Source: Phycisphaeraceae bacterium
GTDB lineage: Bacteria; Planctomycetota; Phycisphaerae; Phycisphaerales; Phycisphaeraceae
Direction: 5' to 3'
DNA: 39,651 nt
Assembly (NCBI GenBank): GCA_020831765.1
Contig: JAFIFY010000020.1
Coordinates: 1 to 39,651 of the forward strand
Positions 17,205-24,515 of the stretch are shown in pieces. The position numbers and the translations under genes were made by a program. Position 1 is the stretch's first letter. Each line of letters begins with the position of its first letter. Below the pieces are notes generated by a model, which was not told the origin of the DNA, did no database searches, and saw only the letters and a program-made list of their open reading frames with translations.

Positions 17205-17657
17205 ATGGCCAGAACTCCAGCCTTGTTCATGCTGCTGATGCTGCCGTGCGTGGTCGCGTGCTCCGGCTTTCAGTTGACCGACCCGGTGGCCGACCCTCAG
17301 TCCGTCGCCGTGGCGCGAACGTTGGTCTATCCCGACCGGTCCGACCGTGGCCCGGACCTGGACATTGCCGTGCAGCAGCGGGGCCGGGAGCTGCGCATCA
17401 TCAATCGCACGCCGCGCCAATATTCCGGGCTCCAGATATGGCTCAATCGCCAGTACGTCGCGGTGCTGGACCGGATCGACATCGGCGCCAACCCAGCCGT
17501 CGGCATGAACCGTTTCGTCAACGTCCATGGCGAACCGTTCCCGACACCCGGCCTGCTGACTCCCGAGCGCGGCCAGCGGCTGGTGCTGGCCGAGGTATTC
17601 GATCCGGACACGGGTCTGCGTCACGCACTCTGGGTGCAAGTCGAGCCGGAGGGCTGA
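17205..17657 (+). CDS. Small lipoprotein, function unknown
   Basis: The product has 150 aa. ATG 17205 has GGAGG (17191-17195) 9 bases upstream. The N-terminus is a lipoprotein signal: MARTP, hydrophobic LFMLLMLP, then the lipobox VVAC with lipidated Cys at residue 19. The mature part has about 130 residues with ELRIINRTPRQYSGLQIWLNRQYV and a run of beta strands. It may bind a partner in the envelope. I do not recognise a family. It is divergent from dus and 160 bases upstream of pgi. Confidence 0.8.
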   Translation: MARTPALFMLLMLPCVVACSGFQLTDPVADPQSVAVARTLVYPDRSDRGPDLDIAVQQRGRELRIINRTPRQYSGLQIWLNRQYVAVLDRIDIGANPAVGMNRFVNVHGEPFPTPGLLTPERGQRLVLAEVFDPDTGLRHALWVQVEPEG

Positions 17658-17816
17658 TCAAAAATTCCTTCCGGTCGCGACTGGCCGCCTTACCGCCGCT
17701 CTTCGCGGTGTGATGATGTGCATCATCCGTGGCGCGGAGCACCCGCCGCTTCCCATTGTGGAAAGCGGATGAGGCCGAGTCGCTAGTTTCTTCCCACTTA
17801 CCAAGAGGCCACGATC

Positions 17817-19397
17817 ATGGATTCACTCTCACGATGGCGACGCTTCAAGGACACTTACTGCGACACCGGCGCACTGGGCATCGGCCTGGACATCGCGCGG
17901 ATGAATTTCGATGACGGCTTCTTCAAGCGCCTGGAGCCGGCGTTGACCGCCGCTTTTTCCGCCATGAACGGGCTGGAGGCCGGTGAAACCGCCAACATCG
18001 ATGAGAACCGCATGGTGGGACACTACTGGCTGCGCCAGCCGGACCTGGCCCCCTCGGACGAGATCACCGGCCAGATCGTCGAAACGCGCGAGCGTATCCG
18101 GACCTTCGCCGCCGATGTGCATGAGAAGCGGATCGTTCCCCCCGAAGCGCCCAGGTTCACCGACCTGCTGATCGTCGGTATCGGCGGAAGCGCGCTGGGC
18201 CCGCAGTTGATCGCCGATGCACTGGGAACCCGGCGCGACAAAATGGTCTTGCACTTCCTGGACAACACCGATCCGGATGGTTTTGACCGGACCATCGCCG
18301 CGCTGGGAACACGGCTCAAGAGCACGCTGGTGCTGGTGGTTTCCAAGTCCGGCGGCACCGCCGAGACGCGCAACGGCATGATCGAGGTACGGCAGGCGAT
18401 GACTGCGAAGAAGCTTAACTTCGCCCGGCAGGCCGTGGCCATCACCATGGCCGGCAGCGCGCTGGATCAGCAGGCTGAATCCGAAGGATGGCTGGACCGG
18501 TTTCCGATGTGGGATTTCGTCGGCGGGCGGACCAGTGTCTTCAGCGCCGTGGGCCTGCTGCCGGCGGCGCTTCAGGGCCTGGATATCGATGAAATGCTCG
18601 AGGGGGCGTTGGCCATGGATGAGCTGACGCGCAAGCCGGATGTGAAGCGGAACCCCGCGGCCCGGGTGGCGCTGATGTGGCATTACGCCGGCGAAGGGCG
18701 GGGCCGGCGGGATATGGTCGTCCTGCCTTACAAGGATCGGCTGCTGCTGCTGTCACGCTATCTCCAGCAGCTCATCATGGAATCACTGGGCAAGGAGAAG
18801 GATCTGGACGGTCAGGTCGTCGAGCAGGGGCTGACGGTGTTCGGCAATAAGGGCTCGACCGATCAGCACGCCTACGTTCAGCAGCTTCGCGATGGTCTGG
18901 ACAATTTCTTTGTCAACTTCATCGTCTGCCTGGAGGATCGCTCCCCGGTCGCGGCCCGAACCGCCCCGGAAGTCGAGCCGGGCATCACCAGCGGCGACTA
19001 CCTGCTGGGCTTCTGGCTGGGCACGCGTGAAGCGCTGAGCGAAAAGAACCGCCAGTCGATCACCATCGTGCTGAACAAGCTGGATGGAAAGCACCTTGGC
19101 GCGTTGATCGCGCTGTATGAGCGGGCCGTGGGGCTCTACGCCTCGATGATCAACATCAACGCCTACCATCAGCCCGGCGTCGAAGCGGGCAAGAAAGCCG
19201 CGGCGCGAGTGCTGGAGCTCCAGGGCCGGCTGGTGGAATACCTCAAGGCCAACCCCGCACCGGCGACGCCCGAACAGATCGCCGATCGCATGGAAGCCTC
19301 GGGCGATGTGGAGATGATCTACAACCTCCTCCGCCATTTGGCCGCCAACAAGCGCGGCGTGGGCAAGACCGGCAACAAGTTCCGCTGGAAGGGCTGA
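17817..19397 (+). CDS. pgi: Glucose-6-phosphate isomerase
   Basis: The product has 526 aa, the usual range. It interconverts glucose 6-phosphate and fructose 6-phosphate in the cytoplasm. The first SIS fold carries [15 protein letters not shown] and the phosphate-binding [13 protein letters not shown] (Ser178 onward). The family signature [20 protein letters not shown] (around residues 340-355) contains the catalytic region. Catalytic His and Lys candidates are in [18 protein letters not shown]. The start ATG 17817 follows aagagg at a suitable distance. The gap upstream (17658-17816) holds a short palindrome, gatgatgtgcatcatc, at 17711-17726, and no other gene. Confidence 0.95.
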   Translation: MDSLSRWRRFKDTYCDTGALGIGLDIARMNFDDGFFKRLEPALTAAFSAMNGLEAGETANIDENRMVGHYWLRQPDLAPSDEITGQIVETRERIRTFAADVHEKRIVPPEAPRFTDLLIVGIGGSALGPQLIADALGTRRDKMVLHFLDNTDPDGFDRTIAALGTRLKSTLVLVVSKSGGTAETRNGMIEVRQAMTAKKLNFARQAVAITMAGSALDQQAESEGWLDRFPMWDFVGGRTSVFSAVGLLPAALQGLDIDEMLEGALAMDELTRKPDVKRNPAARVALMWHYAGEGRGRRDMVVLPYKDRLLLLSRYLQQLIMESLGKEKDLDGQVVEQGLTVFGNKGSTDQHAYVQQLRDGLDNFFVNFIVCLEDRSPVAARTAPEVEPGITSGDYLLGFWLGTREALSEKNRQSITIVLNKLDGKHLGALIALYERAVGLYASMININAYHQPGVEAGKKAAARVLELQGRLVEYLKANPAPATPEQIADRMEASGDVEMIYNLLRHLAANKRGVGKTGNKFRWKG

Positions 19398-19450
19398 TCG
19401 GCCCGGACGAGTGCGGCAAGGGCCAGGTATGACGTATCGGGTGCAATCGC

Positions 19451-20317
19451 CTATGCCACACCGGCTTCGGCGAACAGGCGCTTCATGCAGGTCATGACCT
19501 GCGCGGCGGCATCGTCGGGGGGCAGTTCGCCAAGGCGCGGAACCTCGGGCTTGAACGGCTCGGCGAAGACCGGGCCATCAAACCCCGTCGCCGCGACGGC
19601 CCGCAGCATGCCCGGACCGTCCACAACGCCGGTCGCCATCGGCAAAGCGCGTTCGTGGTCCAACTGTTGGTCGATCGGCCGGCCGGCGATGGCATCGTTG
19701 GCATGCACCACGACGACCCTGCGCCCGACCAGGCCCTTGCGCAGGTCGCTCACATCAACCTCGGCGACAAAGCAATGGAAAAAATCCAGCGCCAGCCCGA
19801 CATGGCCGCCCGCATCGGCGACATCGAGCAGTTCAAGCATGCCATCGAGCGTGTGGATGAACTCGTGCCGGTGCCGTTTGCGCAGGTGGGGTGGCCCGAG
19901 AAACTCCAGGCCGTACTCGATGCCGTGCCGCCCCAGCACTTCGGCCACCCGCTTGAGCCGCTGGGCGTGCCAGGCGAGGTTGGTCGAGTAGTCCCGTTCC
20001 GGATGCGATGACCAGATATGGCTATAGGTTCGCTTCACTCCCGCGATGGCCGCGCGACGGGCCGACTGCTCGATCATCGGCAGGTTTTTTTCCAGCGAAA
20101 CCGAGTCGGTGAAAACGTCGAACGGCAGGCCGAACAGCCCCCAACGCAACCCGGCCCGCTCAACAACCGCGCGCGCATCCTGCGCGGCGGTGTCACTCTC
20201 CAGACATGGCCGAGTCAGATCGATCCCGCCATAGTCGTGACGAACAGCCAACGCCGAAAGCTCGCGGACATCACTGACATGAATGCCGATCGCGCCGGGA
20301 CGAAGGTTGATGAACAT
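19451..20317 (-). CDS. Sugar phosphate isomerase/epimerase-like TIM barrel
   Basis: The product has 288 aa from ATG 20317, which has GGGAG 7 bases upstream; the longer frame to 20380 lacks such a site. The sequence fits the xylose-isomerase-like TIM barrel: EYGLEFLGPPHLRKR, VGLALDFFHCF, VVVVHANDAIAG and FDGPVFAEPFKP carry the metal-binding Glu, Asp, His and Glu expected in this fold. The substrate is unknown; such proteins act on inositols, tagatose or other sugars. It is convergent with pgi. Confidence 0.8.
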   Translation of the reverse strand: MFINLRPGAIGIHVSDVRELSALAVRHDYGGIDLTRPCLESDTAAQDARAVVERAGLRWGLFGLPFDVFTDSVSLEKNLPMIEQSARRAAIAGVKRTYSHIWSSHPERDYSTNLAWHAQRLKRVAEVLGRHGIEYGLEFLGPPHLRKRHRHEFIHTLDGMLELLDVADAGGHVGLALDFFHCFVAEVDVSDLRKGLVGRRVVVVHANDAIAGRPIDQQLDHERALPMATGVVDGPGMLRAVAATGFDGPVFAEPFKPEVPRLGELPPDDAAAQVMTCMKRLFAEAGVA

Positions 20318-20457
20318 GGCCGTACTCCCGATCAAGCAGGAAATGGAGCGGATCGTAACGAAGAAACCGCTGGCCGCCACAGAGATGGAACCTCAACTGA
20401 CTGCACGATTGACCCCTTCGCGCATCCCCCCTATCCGAAAGCGATGATTGGGCGCGA

Positions 20458-20892
20458 TCAATCCTTCAGATCGGCAGCCTTTCTCGCGGCACGAAGTAGT
20501 CGGTCGGCATCGGTTGCCGTGATCTCATAGACGGTCTTGATTGGTCCCGGCTGTAGAGCCGGTATTGATGCGATCTTGGGGTCAGCGTTCTTCAGGGGTC
20601 GAACCTTTACGCGAATTTCTTCCACTGGGTCAAGATGCAGGAAGCCATCCTTGTGGCACGACTGCCCCACCTTCGCGACACCAACGAGTTCATTGCGATC
20701 CGTTTGGTGCGCAATCACCATGTCGCCACGATGGAGTTTTCTGAGTGCCGGAACGATCTCGACACTTCCCCAGTTATCTTCAACGCGTCTTCGTTTACCG
20801 TGTGTCGTGCGTTCGAAGAAGTCATTCCAGTCGCCAGAAAGGAACTTATGCTCACCTTTGCGAGAATTGCATTTGTAGATCCACCAAGCCAT
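20458..20892 (-). CDS. EVE-domain protein
   Basis: The product has 144 aa. ATG 20892 is preferred because AGGAG lies 8 bases upstream and MAWWIYKCN is the start seen in this family. The whole protein is one EVE domain (PUA/YTH-like fold): GDMVIAHQTDRNELVGVAKV is the typical strand-turn with the modified-base pocket expected near Trp and Arg. EVE domains bind modified nucleotides such as 5-methylcytosine, and often sit in defence loci. Here it stands alone, between a sugar isomerase gene and the GH29-like gene, in a less GC-rich patch, so it may be acquired. Confidence 0.85.
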   Translation of the reverse strand: MAWWIYKCNSRKGEHKFLSGDWNDFFERTTHGKRRRVEDNWGSVEIVPALRKLHRGDMVIAHQTDRNELVGVAKVGQSCHKDGFLHLDPVEEIRVKVRPLKNADPKIASIPALQPGPIKTVYEITATDADRLLRAARKAADLKD

Positions 20893-20963
20893 ATGTTGAG
20901 CTCCTGTAGAAATAGGTCCAGACACTGGTCTCCATCGGGAACGCGAACCAAGCCGCCTGCACC

Positions 20964-20991
20964 ATTGTCCATTTCATATGTCGCCAGTCAA
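20964..20991 (-). promoter_or_regulatory. Candidate promoter for the EVE gene
   Basis: On the minus strand TTGACT (20991-20986) and GACAAT (20969-20964) are separated by 16 bases. A transcript would have a leader of about 65 nt before ATG 20892. No gene is seen between 20893 and 21235 on either strand. Confidence 0.4.
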
Positions 20992-21235
20992 CCGCGGGCG
21001 GTGTCGATCCGTTGTCCCGAAGAATGACCGTCATTCGATACCATCACCAGAGACCACCGTTGACAGGTCCAACGTCCAGTCGAAGTGGACATGATGTAGC
21101 CCCGAGCTTCCAGGCCGCCCCAATCGGTTGGCAGGCGGCTATTGCCTGACCGACTATCATGCGTGTGAGCGACTGAAAATTCGACAGCTCAACGTCTCGC
21201 CCATGGAGATTCACAACGCCGAGGAGAATCACACA

Positions 21236-22168
21236 ATGAACGCGCAAAGCAACAGCGGCCGGGCCGGGTGGATGGCGGGCGGTTGGGGCCTGATGCATCA
21301 CTACAACAAGAGCGGGACCGAGCGTCTGGACGCTTTCAACGAGCAGACCGACCGCTTCGATGTCGATGTGCTTGCCGGCCAACTGAACGAGCTCGGCTGC
21401 CGCTGGTTCACCCTTTGTGTGTGCCACAACGCCACTTCGCGGTACTGGTGCGCGCCCAGCAATACGCTTGAACGATACGTCCCCGTCCCCGTCTGCTCGC
21501 GTCGCGATCTGATCGCGGACATCGCCGCGGCCCTCAGTCCGCTGGGCATTCGCACGATGGTCTACGTCTGGCCGTGGTATGAAGCTCAGAAGTGCGAGAA
21601 GACGCAGAATGCCTTGGCGGTGGATTACCCGGCGCGGTGGTGTGAGGTGCTTGAAGAGTATTCGCGCCGCTGGGGCAAACAGGTTTCCGGCTGGTGGGTC
21701 GATGGTCCGGGTAAGGAGCCGGAAGCCAATATGAGCCGGCTGGCCGCGGCGCTTCGGGCCGGAAACCCCGACTCAGCGGTCTGTTTCAACGGCGGATGGG
21801 GCAAGCTCGAAAGGCACTCGGCCAGCGATGATTACTGCGCGGGCGAACACCTTAACCTTCCTGCCTGCCCGGGAGATGTGGACGATGGCGCCCTGCGGCA
21901 TCTTCTGAACCCCATCGGTGGGTACTGGGGCGGCTCGCGGGACATGGCCGAGGGGATTGACACCCATCCCGAGTTGAAGTTCTCGGATGACCGGCTTGCC
22001 GAGGCCATCATCGACTGGACCGTGCATCACCGCGCGGCGATCACGCTCGATGTGCCGCTTCAATCCTTCAAGGGCACGATCGGCAGCCTCGGAGGCGCTC
22101 TGCCTGAAATGTACGACCGCCAACTCAAGGCCGTCGCCGCGAAATTGCGTGACGCGACTGCCCGCTGA
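21236..22168 (+). CDS. GH29-like putative glycoside hydrolase
   Basis: The product has 310 aa. ATG 21236 follows GAGGAGAA (21221-21228). The sequence matches the shape of alpha-L-fucosidase-type TIM barrels: FDVDVLAGQLNELGCRWFTL, SRRDLIADIAAALSPLGIRTMVYV, and RRWGKQVSGWWVDGP, where the Asp of WWVDG is the likely nucleophile by family analogy. No signal peptide is visible, so it is probably cytoplasmic. It may act on fucosides or on another alpha-linked sugar; some members of this wider family have unproven activity. I see no neighbour that would reveal the substrate. Confidence 0.7.
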   Translation: MNAQSNSGRAGWMAGGWGLMHHYNKSGTERLDAFNEQTDRFDVDVLAGQLNELGCRWFTLCVCHNATSRYWCAPSNTLERYVPVPVCSRRDLIADIAAALSPLGIRTMVYVWPWYEAQKCEKTQNALAVDYPARWCEVLEEYSRRWGKQVSGWWVDGPGKEPEANMSRLAAALRAGNPDSAVCFNGGWGKLERHSASDDYCAGEHLNLPACPGDVDDGALRHLLNPIGGYWGGSRDMAEGIDTHPELKFSDDRLAEAIIDWTVHHRAAITLDVPLQSFKGTIGSLGGALPEMYDRQLKAVAAKLRDATAR

Positions 22169-22366
22169 ACGAGCGGAACGTATCTCGCCGGATCAACGAG
22201 CGTCCTTGGGTCAGCCACAAGGTCCTGGCAGGCAGCCGCCCCCGGGGTAAGGTGATGGGTCAGGCGGGTTTCTGTTGAGCAACGATGGGCGAACGGGTCG
22301 AAGTCTTCGGTGATCGCGGTCTGTCCGTGGTTTCACACAATGTCAGCCGTGCCATCGGCGCGCACC

Positions 22367-22399
22367 AAAAAGCCCGGAACCATGAGGTGGGTTCCGGGC
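22367..22399 (-). terminator. Rho-independent terminator downstream of dnaA
   Basis: The arms gcccggaacc (22372-22381) and ggttccgggc (22390-22399) form a perfect 10-bp stem with an 8-nt loop. On the minus strand the hairpin is followed by TTTTT (22371-22367). It lies 41 bases beyond the dnaA stop and also separates it from the convergent GH29-like gene. Confidence 0.88.
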
Positions 22400-22439
22400 A
22401 AGGGGGGAGGGGGGAGGCAGGATCAATGATCTGTCGTGT

Positions 22440-23927
22440 TCACGATTCGCGTTGAATCTGGTAGGTGATGCGGTCGATCACTTCCAGCAGCGGAGCGGGT
22501 TCGTGGGGCGCGGCGAGCTGGAGTTTCTCCAGGCCCTTGTCCTTGATCCGCTCTTCCATGCGGGCGACGGCCGTCAGCACGCCGGAGTGTCCCGGCCGCT
22601 TCATGAAGCGGGCGATCTCCGGATAGGAAAGGTGCGTGAGCTTCCGCAGCAGATACATCACCAGCGATCGCGCAAGGACGATCTGCGCCTGACGGCGGTT
22701 GCCCAGAATCTGTTCGCGGGCGATGCCGAACAGATCGCTTACCGTCCGCAGCACCTGCTCGGGCCGGATCGGACGACTTCGGCCGACCTGCTGTGGGCTT
22801 TCAAGCAACTGGCGAACCAGCACCTGGCCGATCACCCGGCGCCCATCGCCGTTGTGCGTTGAATCAGCCTGGAGCATCGCCAGCGCTTCGAGCTTGGTCA
22901 GCGCGCCTTCCATCTCGCGCACCGAGCCCTGGTAGTGGCTGACCAGCAGATCGCCCACGCCGTCGCGCAGTTCAAGGTTCCGACGCTGGGCGAGTTGGGT
23001 GATGATTCGCCGACGCGTGGGCTGATCCGGCGGCTTCACCTCGATCACCAGGCCGCGCAGGCATCGACTGATCAGCGCTTCGCCGAACGGCTCGACCAGG
23101 CGCGGGTGGTGATCCGATGCCATGATGAGCCGGGAGCCGGCAAGCTCGAGGGCATCGAAGCTGTGCAGGAATTCCTGCTGGGTCTTTTCACGTCCGGCCA
23201 GGAAATGGACATCATCGATCGCCAGCAGGTCGAGCCGGCGGATTCTTCGACGGAAGGCATCGAGCTTCTGAAAGCGGATCGCCTGGATGTATTCGTTGGT
23301 GAACTGCTCGCCGGTGGTGTAGAGCACGTGGGCATCGGGCTTGTGTTCGAGCATGCGGGCGCAGATGCCCTGAAGCAGGTGCGTCTTGCCGACGCCGCAC
23401 AGACCATGGAAGAAGATCGTTTCACCGGTGAGCCGGCCTGGTTCGGCGGCGCGGCAGGCGGCGGCGTGGGCGAGCTCATTACACTTGCCGACGACAAAAT
23501 GCTCAAGGCGATAGCGAAGCGGCAGGGCGTGACCGTTCCGCCCGTTCTCCGATGGCCGCGCTTCGCCCCGGAGCTTCGCGGCCGAAGTCTTGGGCGTGCC
23601 GTTTCGGGGGGTGCCGGCGTCGTGGGCCTCGGTCACGGCCACGGCCTGATCGCGGCCATCTTCCCCGACCTCGGCATTGACGCGCAACTCCACCTCGGCC
23701 TGCTCGCCAAGCTCATCCGCGGCCGCGCACTGAAGCTGTTCGGTGAAATTGCGCCCGATCCAATCGGCGACGAATGCGCTGGGTACCTCCACGCGAAGAC
23801 GTTTGCCGCCATCGATGTTCAGGCGCGTGGATGTGAACCACATGCTGTATCGATGGCTGCCAACCTGGTCTTCAATTCGCTTGGCAATGCAAGCGCAACG
23901 ATCGCTGGGTGACAAGAGCGTCGTCAC
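22440..23927 (-). CDS. dnaA: Chromosomal replication initiator DnaA, with an unusual DNA-recognition motif
   Basis: The product has 495 aa. GTG 23927 is preferred over the ATG at 23963 because aagggg lies about 9 bases upstream and the N-terminal domain I then opens as in other DnaA proteins (RYSMWFTSTRL). Residues 90-145 form a variable linker. The AAA+ core has Walker A GLCGVGKTH (Lys181) and Walker B LLAIDDVHFL (Asp238-Asp239). The C-terminal DNA-binding domain contains LTHLSYPEIARFMKRPGHSGV. The last five residues align with the strongly conserved DHTTV box-binding motif and differ at several positions (Gly446, Ser448, Gly449). It forms filaments on oriC to open DNA. No dnaN or gyrB is adjacent. 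The 588-base upstream gap is a candidate origin region. Confidence 0.9.
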   Translation of the reverse strand: MTTLLSPSDRCACIAKRIEDQVGSHRYSMWFTSTRLNIDGGKRLRVEVPSAFVADWIGRNFTEQLQCAAADELGEQAEVELRVNAEVGEDGRDQAVAVTEAHDAGTPRNGTPKTSAAKLRGEARPSENGRNGHALPLRYRLEHFVVGKCNELAHAAACRAAEPGRLTGETIFFHGLCGVGKTHLLQGICARMLEHKPDAHVLYTTGEQFTNEYIQAIRFQKLDAFRRRIRRLDLLAIDDVHFLAGREKTQQEFLHSFDALELAGSRLIMASDHHPRLVEPFGEALISRCLRGLVIEVKPPDQPTRRRIITQLAQRRNLELRDGVGDLLVSHYQGSVREMEGALTKLEALAMLQADSTHNGDGRRVIGQVLVRQLLESPQQVGRSRPIRPEQVLRTVSDLFGIAREQILGNRRQAQIVLARSLVMYLLRKLTHLSYPEIARFMKRPGHSGVLTAVARMEERIKDKGLEKLQLAAPHEPAPLLEVIDRITYQIQRES

Positions 23928-24515
23928 TTGGGATTCCCCTTCATCGGTTCGGCCTGACCCCATGGGAGCCGGTCGAACCTGACGGAGCGTGAAGGTTATT
24001 GGTCCCGGTTCCGTCCCCTGATCCAAGTGGTGCAGCGCGATGCACGGTTCCGCCAACTCGATGCCGCCGGCACCAAGACACAGCAAGCCTGCGGCCAGGC
24101 AAACTGACGCCGGAGCGTCAACTCCAGTCAAGCGTTGGATTCAGCCGTGCCGTCCATTGCGTTACCCACATGAACTGACATTCCATTGCCAGAGGGAAAG
24201 AGTAATCAGAAAACGTCCAGCGTCAATGGGCCTCGAGGCGGTTCAAGCGTCCATCTTTCCCAAATTGCCCATCACCAAAGCCTTGTATCGCGAAATTTTT
24301 TTTGTTGACGGGATTCGCCCCCGGCTCGGACATCATGTGGAAAAGGTTAGGGATTCGTGAAGCCTTGGCATCTAACCTGCCCGAATCACAACGGATAATA
24401 TTCTGCTAACAAACACTCCACCGGCTGGGTGTCCATCCCGGGCTCCGTACTTCAACGCGTCCGATAGCGCGGCCGAAGTCCCCAATGCACAGCCCCACCG
24501 CATCAACGCGCCGGC
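23928..24515. other. Non-coding gap upstream of dnaA, possible origin or promoter region
   Basis: This 588-base gap between two minus-strand genes has no convincing ORF. It contains the AT-richest stretch of the neighbourhood (about 24270-24410, including a run of nine T at 24295-24303). A DnaA-box-like site tgtggaaaa (24336-24344, reverse complement ttttccaca) lies in it. A possible minus-strand promoter for dnaA is TTGACG (24226-24221) with TACTCT (24204-24199), spacer 16. One near-consensus box is not enough to call an origin. Confidence 0.3.

Noticed and set aside
22935-23912. Plus-strand frame of 325 codons opposite dnaA
   Set aside because: dnaA on the minus strand is certain from its AAA+ motifs; the plus frame is a shadow.
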